A DNA stretch of 64,000 nt from Methanohalophilus sp. RSK (lineage in GTDB: Archaea; Halobacteriota; Methanosarcinia; Methanosarcinales; Methanosarcinaceae), in contig NZ_RDSK01000015.1 in the NCBI RefSeq assembly GCF_003722075.1, positions 1 through 64,000 of the forward strand. The letters run 5' to 3'. Numbering within the stretch: position 1 is the stretch's first letter; the number at the start of each line of letters is the position of its first letter. The notes beneath the pieces were generated by a model, which saw only the letters and a program-made list of their open reading frames with translations, was not told the origin of the DNA and did not search any database. Made by a program: the position numbers and the translations under genes. This document shows, in pieces, positions 37,477-46,817 of the stretch.

Positions 37477-38334
37477 TTAAATTGCTCCTTCATTATTGAT
37501 CTTCGTCCTTATCACATTTCCGCCCGTAATACGCTTCCCCCAGGCCTTTGCAAGTTTGTCCAGATCGGAGCTATCCCCCATTGCCACATATGCAGGTCCG
37601 GTACCAGAAAGAGTGACACCTTCGATACCACTTTCAAGGGCTACCATCATTGGTTTGGTATCAAAACCCAAAGCACCACAATAAAGAAAACCATTTAATG
37701 TCATTGCTTTCTCAAATTCCCGGTGGATAACAAGGTCATAAGCCATGTCTATCCAGGGTCCAATTAATTTTGATCCTGTTACGTCAGTCTCCGAACTATA
37801 TGCCTTTTGAGGAGGAACAAAAACAAGTACATCACTGTTTTTCTTGATGCGGTTGAAAAGAATGTTCTCTTTGTTATCAGTTACTACCACACCACCAAAG
37901 AAAGACGCACAGGCATCATCGAAAGCCCCTGTGATTGTCACTCCGGATTTTTTAGCTGCTTGGACACCTAATTTTACCATCTCCAGAGGCTCCATTGATT
38001 CTTTTATGGCATCCAGAGTAGCAATAATAACAGCATTAGCCGCAGCACTACTACTTTTTAGTCCGCTAGCATGAGGTATTTCACTTCTTGTTTGTACCGT
38101 GCCCTGCATTTTCAAATTAAACAGGTCAAGAGTTATACCAACTGCATTCTCGATCAGAGTGGTATCCATATCCCCATTTTCTTCAATGATGCCTTCTATA
38201 GGACCATCGCCCTGTGATAAGTCAACCCTGGCAAATGTCTTGATGTCCAATCCAAAAGCCGCACCTTTACAGGTAGAAATTGCATTGAGGATGGTACCTG
38301 CACCCAAAGCTTGCCCATATCCTGTTACAGTCAT
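37477..38334 (-). CDS. aroK: Shikimate kinase, archaeal GHMP type
   Basis: 285 residues of the GHMP kinase superfamily, the non-orthologous archaeal shikimate kinase. The ATP loop is EIPHASGLKSSSAAANA (about 88-104). The C-terminal motif is GVTLSGTGPAYVAMG. The start TGYGQALGAGTILNAISTCKG is characteristic. Phosphorylates shikimate on the way to chorismate. Next to aroQ. Confidence 0.94.
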   Translation of the reverse strand: MTVTGYGQALGAGTILNAISTCKGAAFGLDIKTFARVDLSQGDGPIEGIIEENGDMDTTLIENAVGITLDLFNLKMQGTVQTRSEIPHASGLKSSSAAANAVIIATLDAIKESMEPLEMVKLGVQAAKKSGVTITGAFDDACASFFGGVVVTDNKENILFNRIKKNSDVLVFVPPQKAYSSETDVTGSKLIGPWIDMAYDLVIHREFEKAMTLNGFLYCGALGFDTKPMMVALESGIEGVTLSGTGPAYVAMGDSSDLDKLAKAWGKRITGGNVIRTKINNEGAI

Positions 38335-38352
38335 GAAAAATATCTCCTTCTA

Positions 38353-38898
38353 TCAGAGTTGCTGTTCAAACATTTCTTTAAGTTTACTAATATCAGCAAT
38401 AATTGTATCCCGCTCTAATTCAACGGGATTTTGTTCCCTGCTGTATTTATCCGCCAACTTGTCAATAAAATCGAGTTCAACATGAGCAGAAGTAAATTCC
38501 GGGCTGTATGAAGACAAATCTTCAAGGGGGATTACTGCAACACTTCCCTTTGTAGTCTTTGCCTCCAGTCCTTTAACTACAAGTGAATAATTGAATTCCA
38601 GGAAACCATATGTACGAGCAAGGTTTCTGGATGTATCCTGAACCTGTTGTGCCCTTTTTGCATTCATACGCCGATAGGCAGCAGTTGAATCTTTATATTC
38701 CAGAAAACAGACCCTGTTTTCCCTCCACCAGACTGCATCATATTCTGCAAGAGTGGATGAATTACGGGAAGCCAGAACATTGAACAATACACCATTTACA
38801 TCCGAAATGTCCAGATTTTGTCGAAAATCATATTCAGATTCTACAATATCGGGCCGGGTACGCAGACTGTAAGGCTCTTGTTTTCTAAATTCCAGCAT
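38353..38898 (-). CDS. Uncharacterised protein with possible PD-(D/E)xK nuclease core
   Basis: 181 residues, no family recognised. The segment LAEYDAVWWRENRVCFLEYK (about 50-69) has an Asp followed after 14 residues by E-Y-K, the spacing and strand pattern of a PD-(D/E)xK core. The following RRMNAKRAQQVQDTSRNLAR is a basic helix. The rest (VVKGLEAKTTKGSVAVIPLE) alternates strands and helices. It lies 18 nt upstream of aroK and appears to be the first gene of that operon. A nuclease role is inference from motif spacing only. Confidence 0.6.
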   Translation of the reverse strand: MLEFRKQEPYSLRTRPDIVESEYDFRQNLDISDVNGVLFNVLASRNSSTLAEYDAVWWRENRVCFLEYKDSTAAYRRMNAKRAQQVQDTSRNLARTYGFLEFNYSLVVKGLEAKTTKGSVAVIPLEDLSSYSPEFTSAHVELDFIDKLADKYSREQNPVELERDTIIADISKLKEMFEQQL

Positions 38899-38955
38899 AG
38901 ATGGAAATAAAGCTACCTTTTATTTAAAATTGATCAAGGGAAGAAAAAAGGAAAA

Positions 38956-40905
38956 TTATATCCTTATATCCTTCTTCCCCATTTTGATGTCCCCGACACC
39001 CAGGAAAGTAAACCTTGTTTCCATTGGAATACCGACCCCATGCACCTGAACATCCTTGCGGTCAACATCTATAGTTATTTCACCTTCGTCCAGTTCGGCT
39101 TCATGCATGTACTCCATTACCAATCTATGACCGATCTCCCGGGCAGCCTGTACCGCTTCTTCATGGGATTTGAAAGTTTCATTTCCACCGGGATAGAATA
39201 ATGATACAGAAGAAGGACGCAGATTATATTTGGATTCACCAAAATTCGGGCGAATCAGCACTTCGATACGTTTTATTCCCTTACCTGCAAGGGCTCCTAC
39301 CGCATTACCAACCTCGGCATATTCAGGCAGAATTATTTCCGCGTCTACTAACTTTTGCATATCATTTACATAGGCCTGTACAGGACCTCCAAGCAGTACC
39401 ACAGGAACATCCACATGGAATCCGCCATAATGATTGCCACGGACAACTTTATTAATCTGTGAATCCTCGAGATCATTAAAGACATAGGAAAGAAGGTTCT
39501 GTGCCATGTTCATTGCAACTTCATCTTTAACTTTACCGGCAATTTCATCAGCATTTAGATCTGCGAAGTATCCAAGTGCCTTTGCACCGACTCTGGAAGC
39601 TTCACTGTCCCATTCATCATATTCCCCAAGAACATGAAGAGCGTCAGTTGGAGTAAAACCTATGGCCTGTACCAGACGTTTCTGGATCAGGCTTGCCATG
39701 ACCATAGGCGATGGCAATGCTTTACTGTCCCAGTAGATGTCATTCACTGTCAGGGGTACATCTTTGATGCGCGAAAGAAGGTCTTCCTCGCGCTCTGTAA
39801 GTTCAATGGGTTCCTGTTTGGTTCTGATGAAGAATTTTGTGGGCTGGATGTTTTCCCCTAGCTGGCTTTTCAGTATACTCTGCCCTTTCTTGAGTTTTGT
39901 AGTGATTTCCGGATATTTACTGGCAGCCACACAGAGAGGAACGACCCGGCGTGGGCCTATGAAAACATTATGATTCTTGACCCACACATGACTGTCTCCA
40001 CCCATTGCAGAGGTTTCCATTCTGATGGCTTCCACCTTGGTTGGCCAACCCCCGACAGTTGCCCCTTCATCTGTTATTTCAGGGAGATTATCAATAACCA
40101 TCGCTACATCGGTACTTGTACCACCGACATCAATGACCAGGCAATCTTTGCTTTTGGCAAGATATGAAGCACCAACAAGGCTTGCTGCAGGACCGGTAAA
40201 TATTGATTCGATCGGGTGTTTGAGAGCTTCTTTCATACCCACTATGGAACCATCACATTTGAGCATCATAAGTTTTGCATCTATTCCCCTTCGATCTATC
40301 TCAGATGCAACTGTTTCCATAAACCGGGTCGATATGGGCAAAAGCTGGGCGTTTAGATAGGCTGTAACCCCTCTTTCATATGCTCCCAGGGACTGGGAAA
40401 GTTCATGGCCACAGATCACAGGCATACCGGTCATTTCATCTATAACTTCCCTTGCCTTCAATTCATGATCCGGGTTTCTTACACTAAAATAGGATGAAAC
40501 TGCAAATGACGAGACCTTATCCTGAACTTCTCCTACAAATTCTTTTATAAGATCCATGTCAAGGGGATACTTTTCGTTCCCTCCGGAAGAATGACCGCCC
40601 TGTACAGATATTGAATATTTTATGGATGAATCGTTTGGAACCTCTTCCCCTATCATGATAAGAGCTACCGGATAACCTGTACCTTCCAGAATAGTGTTGG
40701 TTGCAAGAGTAGTAGAGACCGATACCAGAGATACTTTTTCCAGAAATGACTGATCCAGGCCGTCAAGTACTTCCTGAATTCCATCCAGCAAATCAGGATA
40801 GGTCGTACGAGCCTTTCCATGATCAATAATCTTCCCATCCGAATCCCGCAGGATTACGGCATCTGTATATGTTCCACCGGCATCTATACCAAGACTGTGT
40901 TTCAT
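38956..40905 (-). CDS. Hydantoinase/oxoprolinase family protein (HyuA-like)
   Basis: 649 residues. The actin-like ATPase fold is marked by the start SLGIDAGGTYTDAVI, the central CLVIDVGGTSTDVAMV (phosphate 2 motif) and GNAVGALAGKGIKR near the end. Such proteins hydrolyse ATP with N-methylhydantoin, 5-oxoproline or acetone-like substrates. This methanogen branch has no proven substrate and no HyuB partner is adjacent. A single-gene unit is likely, with an AT-rich gap of 184 bp upstream that contains no other gene. Confidence 0.9.
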   Translation of the reverse strand: MKHSLGIDAGGTYTDAVILRDSDGKIIDHGKARTTYPDLLDGIQEVLDGLDQSFLEKVSLVSVSTTLATNTILEGTGYPVALIMIGEEVPNDSSIKYSISVQGGHSSGGNEKYPLDMDLIKEFVGEVQDKVSSFAVSSYFSVRNPDHELKAREVIDEMTGMPVICGHELSQSLGAYERGVTAYLNAQLLPISTRFMETVASEIDRRGIDAKLMMLKCDGSIVGMKEALKHPIESIFTGPAASLVGASYLAKSKDCLVIDVGGTSTDVAMVIDNLPEITDEGATVGGWPTKVEAIRMETSAMGGDSHVWVKNHNVFIGPRRVVPLCVAASKYPEITTKLKKGQSILKSQLGENIQPTKFFIRTKQEPIELTEREEDLLSRIKDVPLTVNDIYWDSKALPSPMVMASLIQKRLVQAIGFTPTDALHVLGEYDEWDSEASRVGAKALGYFADLNADEIAGKVKDEVAMNMAQNLLSYVFNDLEDSQINKVVRGNHYGGFHVDVPVVLLGGPVQAYVNDMQKLVDAEIILPEYAEVGNAVGALAGKGIKRIEVLIRPNFGESKYNLRPSSVSLFYPGGNETFKSHEEAVQAAREIGHRLVMEYMHEAELDEGEITIDVDRKDVQVHGVGIPMETRFTFLGVGDIKMGKKDIRI

Positions 40906-41089
40906 TTATGACCCTCTGACAATTTTGAAATGAAAAAATATTGTATTTGATTTGAGATTAAAAATTTTATATTACGTAAGCAACAATACCGTCAATCTGC
41001 ACAACGATAAACCTTTCGTTTTGCTTTCAAGTAACAAAAGGTGGTTTTTCCTTTTAAGCATAATGAAATACTGAAAATGCACCTGTATT

Positions 41090-41683
41090 TCAGCGGTTGT
41101 GTGTACATTCAATAACCATCAATTTTTCAAAAAACGCCCGGGTTTCAGCTACCACATAGCCACTGAACCCCTCTCGCTCCATGATATCAAATACTTCCCC
41201 TTTACCTGTAAGGGAAGAAATGAATAACAGAATACTCCCACCAGGTTTGAGGTAGGCAGATACTTCAGCAAAAAAGGTTGCTATAGTATCCCTTCCCTCA
41301 ACCCCTCCATCAAAAGCATAATTGAGCCAACCCTCTAATTTTTCGTCTTCAGAAGTAGGGAGGTAGGGTGGATTGAACAGTATGACATCAAAATATGCTT
41401 TTTTCCTGAGCCCTTCGAAAAGATTACTGCGGAAAACCTGTATGCCGTTCTTATAGGCGCATTCAAGAGCATCAGAGTTTATGTCACAACCTATAGGTTC
41501 TACATTCTTATTAGCGGCAACCACTGCAGAAACAAAACCACTTCCCACACCTATTTCCAGCACATTCATGCCATCACTGATACGGTCTATCGCAACATCT
41601 GCAAGCAAAAAAGAATCTTCTGCAGGTTCGTACACTTCTTTTTCAATGCTAACAAAAGCATTGCGATATGAAATGGGAGCCAT
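41090..41683 (-). CDS. HemK/PrmC-type N5-glutamine methyltransferase
   Basis: 197 residues with SAM motif VLEIGVGSGFVSAVVA, acidic CDINSDALE and catalytic NPPYLP. This compact archaeal form (Mtq2-like) methylates the GGQ glutamine of release factor aRF1 (family knowledge). Its start overlaps the ksgA stop by one base (TAATG). Last gene of the translation/transcription operon, with the end near 41.09 kb. Confidence 0.88.
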   Translation of the reverse strand: MAPISYRNAFVSIEKEVYEPAEDSFLLADVAIDRISDGMNVLEIGVGSGFVSAVVAANKNVEPIGCDINSDALECAYKNGIQVFRSNLFEGLRKKAYFDVILFNPPYLPTSEDEKLEGWLNYAFDGGVEGRDTIATFFAEVSAYLKPGGSILLFISSLTGKGEVFDIMEREGFSGYVVAETRAFFEKLMVIECTHNR

Positions 41684-42486
41684 TAGTTATCCCTTGCTTC
41701 ATAGATAATATTGGATATGGTTGCAAAATCTTCAGGAAAAAGCTGCTCAGCACGTTTTCCCAGGAAATCTTCAGGAATTAAACGAAGAATAGCTTCCTGG
41801 TCTGCCAGGTGCGGATTGAATTTAGTAAGAGCATTTTTCATTTTCTTGCGCCTCTGGCCAAATGCAGCCTCAACAACCCTGAAAAAGAGTTGCTCATCCT
41901 TCACCTCAAAAGCCGGTGGCCGGGGTACCACTTCGACTACTGCGGACCAGACTTTTGGAGCGGGAGTAAAAGCAGAGGGAGAAATTTTGCGAAGGAGTCT
42001 CACATCAGCAAAATACTGTGTGTCTACTGAAAGCCGACCATAATTCTTTGAGCCCGGAACTTCTACCATTCTTCTGGCAAACTCGTACTGATACATTAAA
42101 ATTCCTTTTTCAAAGCCATGGTTTAGAAGGCGGAAAGTTATGGGAGAAGAGATTGAATAAGGTAAATTTGCTACCACTTTATTGAAGGCAGGCAATTCAA
42201 CTTTCATTGCATCCCCTTCAATTATATCAATATTGGATACTTCGTGGAACCTATCCTGCAACACTGCCACCAGACGAGGGTCTCGTTCAATCACAATAAC
42301 CCTGCCCGCTCTGGAGACCAGACGCTCGGTCAGATTTCCGATCCCGCCACCTATCTCAAGAACGATATCATCCCCTTGCAGGTCTGCAGCTTCTGTTATT
42401 GAAGCAAGGATCGGTTCATTTACCAAAAAATGCTGGTCAAGGGAACCACCCCTGATCCCATATTTTCTAAGAATAGAGTATACCAC
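41683..42486 (-). CDS. rsmA: KsgA/Dim1, 16S rRNA dimethyladenosine transferase
   Basis: 267 residues. Dimethylates two adjacent adenosines near the 3' end of 16S rRNA. Motifs: QHFLVNEPILASI, VLEIGGGIGNLTERLV (SAM loop), VIVIERDPRL and the catalytic VVANLPYSISSPITFRLL. The C-terminal helical domain has VEAAFGQRRKKMKNAL. Typical of archaeal Dim1. It lies 11 nt behind the DUF655 gene. Confidence 0.95.
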   Translation of the reverse strand: MVYSILRKYGIRGGSLDQHFLVNEPILASITEAADLQGDDIVLEIGGGIGNLTERLVSRAGRVIVIERDPRLVAVLQDRFHEVSNIDIIEGDAMKVELPAFNKVVANLPYSISSPITFRLLNHGFEKGILMYQYEFARRMVEVPGSKNYGRLSVDTQYFADVRLLRKISPSAFTPAPKVWSAVVEVVPRPPAFEVKDEQLFFRVVEAAFGQRRKKMKNALTKFNPHLADQEAILRLIPEDFLGKRAEQLFPEDFATISNIIYEARDN

Positions 42487-42497
42487 ACCTACACCCT

Positions 42498-43094
42498 TTA
42501 TTCATTGTGGGGGCGGCGATGTGGCCTTGTGAAGAGTCTGTACTTGATGTTGTCATCTTTCAGTTCTTCCATGATACGATTGACAATAGCCTTTTGAGGC
42601 GTATGTACTCCACCCACACGTTCATGGAGTTCTTCAAGACTTTTGAATTCACCTTTTTTGCGTTCATCGATTATTGCCCACATGAGTTTTTTGCCAATAC
42701 CGGGTAAAAGCTCTAGCATGTGCTGGCGAGTGGTTATGGGATGAGCTTCATTGAAGAACTTTACAAAACGTTCTTCATGATGTATTACCGATTGCTCCAG
42801 TACAAATGGAAGTTCAAGTTGTGCACCACTTGTAAGATCATTGTAATGAATCCGATGCTTGACATGATCAATTACTTCCCTGTCACCCTCTCCAATATAA
42901 ACTCTGGACTGTATCTGAGGAGTAACTTTATCCTTGGGGACAAGTTCCATGAGTACGAATTTCGAATCACCCACTGCCTGGACTAAAGGTATTTTCTGGT
43001 ATGTGGGACGCGGGTCATTAGGATTTCCATAAGGAAGATAATCCAGAACCCATGCGTACTCTTCTCTTTCAGTTTTTTTCCCCTTTGTATTCAT
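42498..43094 (-). CDS. DUF655 helix-hairpin-helix protein
   Basis: 198 residues of the archaeal DUF655 family, always found near rpoF and ksgA. The N-terminal part is a small beta barrel (YAWVLDYLPYGNPNDPRP, VGDSKFVLMELVPK). A helix-hairpin-helix (LLPGIGKKLMWAIIDERKKG) follows near residue 135, suggesting RNA or DNA binding. I chose ATG 43094, which has GGAGG 5 nt upstream. A GTG four codons earlier overlaps that site. A role in ribosome or rRNA maturation is inferred from its neighbours. Confidence 0.88.
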   Translation of the reverse strand: MNTKGKKTEREEYAWVLDYLPYGNPNDPRPTYQKIPLVQAVGDSKFVLMELVPKDKVTPQIQSRVYIGEGDREVIDHVKHRIHYNDLTSGAQLELPFVLEQSVIHHEERFVKFFNEAHPITTRQHMLELLPGIGKKLMWAIIDERKKGEFKSLEELHERVGGVHTPQKAIVNRIMEELKDDNIKYRLFTRPHRRPHNE

Positions 43095-43164
43095 TATATC
43101 CTCCACGGTGCACGTAAGACTATTGATATTATCTAAAAGAAAAAGTCGTATATGGAATATAAAT

Positions 43165-43518
43165 TTATTCCATATAATCCATTACGAGTTCAAGGATGGT
43201 GTCAAGCTCTTCATCTGTGAGAGTATATCTCTCTTTGGCATAAAGCGTACGGAGTTCATCCCTAGAAAGTGGCATTGTGTCCACTATCCGAATTGCAATC
43301 TCCGGTTTCATTTTCTCCACTTCAAGCAATTTGTTGACAAACTCGCGTGCTTGTTCAGCACTTGTCCTTGAGAACATGTCTGCATGGTTTATGGCTTTGC
43401 GCAGCTCATATCCAAGCTCTTCTTCATTATTGACACGTTCTTCCAGAATCTGGTGGAGAATTGCCCTGACCTCGGGTAACGTAAGTAATTCTTCATCAAG
43501 AACTTTTTTAACTATCAT
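43165..43518 (-). CDS. rpoF: RNA polymerase subunit Rpo4 (RpoF)
   Basis: 117 residues of the Rpb4 family, which pairs with Rpo7 to form the stalk of archaeal RNA polymerase. Blocks: LTLPEVRAILHQILEER, GYELRKAINHADMFSRTSAE, FVNKLLEVEKMKPEIAIRIV and MPLSRDELRTLYAKE. Length and position between L21e and DUF655 are as in other archaea. Confidence 0.93.
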   Translation of the reverse strand: MIVKKVLDEELLTLPEVRAILHQILEERVNNEEELGYELRKAINHADMFSRTSAEQAREFVNKLLEVEKMKPEIAIRIVDTMPLSRDELRTLYAKERYTLTDEELDTILELVMDYME

Positions 43519-43551
43519 TGGAAAGCACTCATCCTTTCTGCCTTAAGTAGA

Positions 43552-43628
43552 CCTGCCTTTAAGGCAGGAATATTGCAACAGACTAAACTATCAGAGGCAA
43601 GGCAGATATAGCTATTTCTGCAAGCCTC
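43552..43628 (-). other. Two hairpins between rpl21e and rpoF
   Basis: CCTGCC-tttaa-GGCAGG (43552-43568) is a perfect 6-bp hairpin. A second structure (43594-43628) has nested arms GAGGC/GCCTC and GCAGA/TCTGC around an ATAGCTAT palindrome. Both lie within the 135-nt leader before rpoF in a highly expressed operon. They could end or slow transcription, stabilise the rpl21e message or be bound by a protein. Confidence 0.5.
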
Positions 43629-43653
43629 CGAAATTTATATTTCTAACCAGAAA

Positions 43654-43947
43654 TCAGTATTTCTGGGGTTTAAGGTGCTGTGGCAGGACGATGACCTGCT
43701 TGTTAGCATTTCCTTCACGTACCTCAAGGATATAGGCACGCCCGCGCTGAGAGAGTACCTTACCGGTTTTACCCTGATATCTGGGATTTGGCATTCCTTT
43801 CTGGACACTGGGATCAATATCGATATGAACTCTCTGTCCTTCACTGAAACTCTGGATGGCCCTGCTCACAGGAGAGAGGCCTCTTTCCCTGATTGACTTT
43901 TTAAGCTTGTATCTTGTACAGTATCTTTCACCATTTGATTTTGGCAT
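43654..43947 (-). CDS. rpl21e: Ribosomal protein L21e
   Basis: 97 residues, basic, normal length. Starts [18 protein letters not shown] and contains [39 protein letters not shown] and an ending with [10 protein letters not shown]. Archaeal/eukaryotic large-subunit protein. A strong GGAGG lies before the ATG. Confidence 0.96.
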   Translation of the reverse strand: MPKSNGERYCTRYKLKKSIRERGLSPVSRAIQSFSEGQRVHIDIDPSVQKGMPNPRYQGKTGKVLSQRGRAYILEVREGNANKQVIVLPQHLKPQKY

Positions 43948-43989
43948 AATGTTCCTCCGTTGATGATATATAAATTATAATCCGGTTAA

Positions 43990-45282
43990 TTAGATCTTCA
44001 CATCGACCACATCAAGTTCTTCAACCACTGCATCAATTCCAAGCAGACCGGCGAGGCTCGGGGTCGTGCGTCCCTCGTCACTGGATATAAGCTCTTTCAC
44101 ATAAAGCCCGCCTTCACAGTCAACCCTGATTATTGCATGATCCTGATGATATTCGAGGAGTTCTATCGAATGCACCTGACGTTTCCTTACAAGATCAGCC
44201 CTTCGATGCGACACCCTTTGCGGTGTGCGCTGTTCGATAAGATTACCCTTGAGGTCCTCAAGAGCAGACCTGATGGCGTCTTCCGTAACAGGGGCACTGA
44301 ATGTAACTTTAAGCTTATAAACTTTATCCGCCGTAGAGTTCTTCAGAGTCTGAACTCTGGCCTTGTCCGCAAATTTGAGCCCTTCAACTTCAATTTTCCC
44401 GTCAGCTTTACTGTTTATCTGTTCTTCCAGATCTGAAAGATTGTAGTCACGCCTGCCCGGATTTAGAGCTTCAACTACAAAGGGGCGACCTGCACCAAGC
44501 ATTAAGGCATCTATGTCTTCCCTTCCGGCACCATGGAATTTAGTATCATCACTGCCAAATGCTTCAATTACAGGTTCACTAACCAATTCATCCACGGATT
44601 CTGGATATTGTTTTCCTGTATTATCACAGCTCTGACATCCCCTGCCCTTGCATTTGCGGCAGGGCCATCGGGTCTGGGGTATCCCGCGCACAAGTTTGCG
44701 ATAGCGACCTTCAACATAAACCGAGCGGATTTCCAGTATGATATTTTCTTCTGCTATGTCAAGCATAACAACAACATCGGGCATTTTGAGGTTTACTTCC
44801 TTACCGCTGCGGGCTGCCAGGCGCTTTCCGATCTCCCTGTTAAGTTCGGTTTTCAACTGCTCGGCATAATCTGCTCCGCATTCAGCCCAGAGGATCTCTT
44901 CATTCTCAGCCAGCAGTCCACTAACCTTTGTACCCACAACAAAAGTGGAATACTCGATTCCTTCAAGAGCCTTTATAGCTCTGTCCACCCATTCATCCAG
45001 ATTGTCAAAAAGCCCAATGCATACCCAGCATTCCTCTTCTTCGCAGGAAGCATTCAGTGACTTACATGCGTAGGAGTTGGAAGGGGCGAGTTTTTCAAGT
45101 AAATCCTTATAGCCTTCTTCTTTCATCAGGCGTGCAGCTTCTAAAGAGAGGGATAATTTGATAGCCTGTCCTCTTTCAGCATTTGTCAGGCCAGTAAGCA
45201 AGCGGGCAAATTGCCTGCCCATACAATTGTCGCATATTGGGCCTTCCTCAATGATTCGTGCTGCTGTTTGCATTATGGTCAT
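43990..45282 (-). CDS. pus10: Pus10, tRNA pseudouridine(54/55) synthase
   Basis: 430 residues. Forms pseudouridine 54 and 55 in the T loop of tRNA. The N-terminal zinc and THUMP-like region shows CDNCMGRQFARLLTGLTN and CEEEECWVCIGLFDNL. A middle CRKCKGRGCQSCDNTG adds further zinc ligands. The catalytic domain has GAGREDIDALMLGAGRPFVV with the active Asp. Start at ATG 45282 has GGAAGTG upstream and lies 26 nt behind trmY. Frames further upstream would overlap it. Confidence 0.92.
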   Translation of the reverse strand: MTIMQTAARIIEEGPICDNCMGRQFARLLTGLTNAERGQAIKLSLSLEAARLMKEEGYKDLLEKLAPSNSYACKSLNASCEEEECWVCIGLFDNLDEWVDRAIKALEGIEYSTFVVGTKVSGLLAENEEILWAECGADYAEQLKTELNREIGKRLAARSGKEVNLKMPDVVVMLDIAEENIILEIRSVYVEGRYRKLVRGIPQTRWPCRKCKGRGCQSCDNTGKQYPESVDELVSEPVIEAFGSDDTKFHGAGREDIDALMLGAGRPFVVEALNPGRRDYNLSDLEEQINSKADGKIEVEGLKFADKARVQTLKNSTADKVYKLKVTFSAPVTEDAIRSALEDLKGNLIEQRTPQRVSHRRADLVRKRQVHSIELLEYHQDHAIIRVDCEGGLYVKELISSDEGRTTPSLAGLLGIDAVVEELDVVDVKI

Positions 45283-45307
45283 GTATTCACTTCCAATAGC
45301 AAAAAGG

Positions 45308-45910
45308 TTAATATTCTTTTTCCCTGCGGTCAAGTTCGTTGTGCAAAATTGTAATGCAATGATCTGAATGGAGGGATATCGGGCCTATATTAAGTTTTAT
45401 TGCACCGGCTTTTTCTATCTCTGCCTCTTCTTCTTCAGTAACACCGTTGTGATCACCCAGAATAAAGACCATATCCCCCCCAGGCAGTTTTTCTTCCCGG
45501 ATTTCCTTGCCGTCTTCAAGCAGATAATACAGGGAGCAACCCTGCTGCTTGAATTCGGAAAGGAGAGTGGACAGGTTTGCATCACGCACAGTGACACCGG
45601 GAGTAGAGCGGATCTCAAAGTCAGAGGAATCCTTATCGAGGGCTTTTTTGATAAGGGAACCGCTGCTTCGTTCATCCGGATTCAGGTAACGTACGGTCTC
45701 ACCGTCGAATTTGATAACCCTGCCGGGGTCGGGTTCTCCGAGAAGCAAGAGGTGGATCTGTACGTCCCGGCGCAGGTCATGGGAGAGAAAAAGGGCTGAA
45801 TTTACGCACCTGCACAGTATATCCATCCTGCCGGCAGAACCAGGCAGGTCATTCAGGGAAAAATCATCGGCTGTATGGGCCTTATGGGCAATAATGAGAA
45901 AGTGTTTCAT
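45308..45910 (-). CDS. trmY: TrmY, tRNA pseudouridine-54 N1-methyltransferase
   Basis: 200 residues of the SPOUT class (DUF358). Start HFLIIAHKAHTADDFSLNDL, then GSAGRMDILCRCVNSALFLS, and the SAM-binding knot FILGDHNGVTEEEE plus LNIGPISLHSDHCITILHN. It methylates the pseudouridine that Pus10 makes at tRNA position 54, giving m1-psi, the archaeal counterpart of ribothymidine. The direct link of the two genes makes the functional pairing clear. Confidence 0.93.
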   Translation of the reverse strand: MKHFLIIAHKAHTADDFSLNDLPGSAGRMDILCRCVNSALFLSHDLRRDVQIHLLLLGEPDPGRVIKFDGETVRYLNPDERSSGSLIKKALDKDSSDFEIRSTPGVTVRDANLSTLLSEFKQQGCSLYYLLEDGKEIREEKLPGGDMVFILGDHNGVTEEEEAEIEKAGAIKLNIGPISLHSDHCITILHNELDRREKEY

Positions 45911-46048
45911 GATATGTTATCCTTTCAATTTCTGATGCCGATAAAATGTTCAGTACTATTTAAAGTTGATTATGCGTACTGTTAATTCAGCAAGTTTATA
46001 AATTTAAAGGAAGATTGAATTATTGTAAATCCTACAGGAGTCACACAG

Positions 46049-46807
46049 ATGGCAGACGAAATTGATTATGATATCATTGGGAATGACATGCAGCTTGTGG
46101 AGATCGAACTCGACCCTTCCGAAAGTGTGAGGGCAGAGGCCGGAGCCATGATGTATATGGGCCAGGACATCAAAATGCAAACATCAACAGGCGGCGGACT
46201 TTTCAAGGGACTCAAGAGAATGGTTACCGGTGAGAGTTTCTTTATCACTTCCTTTACCAATGACGGAGACGGTAAGGAAAGGGTCGCATTTGGTGCACCA
46301 TACCCGGGCAAAATTATTCCTATAGACCTTTCAGAAGTAGGTGGAAGTTTCCTGTGCCAGAAAGATGCTTTCCTGTGTGCGGCCAACGGTATAGAGGTGG
46401 GTATTGCATTTTCCAAGAGGATAGGTGCAGGCCTGTTCGGGGGAGAAGGTTTCATTCTCCAAAGACTGGAAGGGGACGGCCTGGCTTTTGTGCATGCCGG
46501 TGGAACAATAATCAAAAAAGAACTGGATGCAGGAGAGACCATGCGTGTGGATACCGGCTGTCTTGTGGCTTTTTCTGAATCTGTGAACTATGACATAAAG
46601 TTTGTAGGGGGCTTTAAGAATGCCTTGTTCGGGGGAGAAGGAGTGGTCCTTGCTACAGTATCAGGCCCCGGTACGGTGTACCTGCAGAGCCTGCCATTCT
46701 CCAGACTGGCTGACAGGATTGCGGCTGCCACAGGCCTTGGTTCCCAGAGTAACAGGGGCGAAGGCGGCGGCTTGAGCGGCATCCTCGGCGGCGATAAGAA
46801 CTTCTAA
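46049..46807 (+). CDS. AIM24/TIGR00266 family protein
   Basis: 252 residues with Gly-rich beta-helix repeats typical of the family: [79 protein letters not shown] and a second [20 protein letters not shown]. The C-terminus is flexible and Gly-rich. The molecular function is unknown. Mitochondrial AIM24 is a membrane-organising protein. CAGGAG precedes the ATG. The phosphoesterase gene follows after 10 nt. Confidence 0.85.
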   Translation: MADEIDYDIIGNDMQLVEIELDPSESVRAEAGAMMYMGQDIKMQTSTGGGLFKGLKRMVTGESFFITSFTNDGDGKERVAFGAPYPGKIIPIDLSEVGGSFLCQKDAFLCAANGIEVGIAFSKRIGAGLFGGEGFILQRLEGDGLAFVHAGGTIIKKELDAGETMRVDTGCLVAFSESVNYDIKFVGGFKNALFGGEGVVLATVSGPGTVYLQSLPFSRLADRIAAATGLGSQSNRGEGGGLSGILGGDKNF

Positions 46808-46817
46808 GGAGCATAAA

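Noticed and set aside
45368-45799. 143-codon plus-strand frame opposite trmY
   Set aside because: Mirror of TrmY, which has full family motifs.
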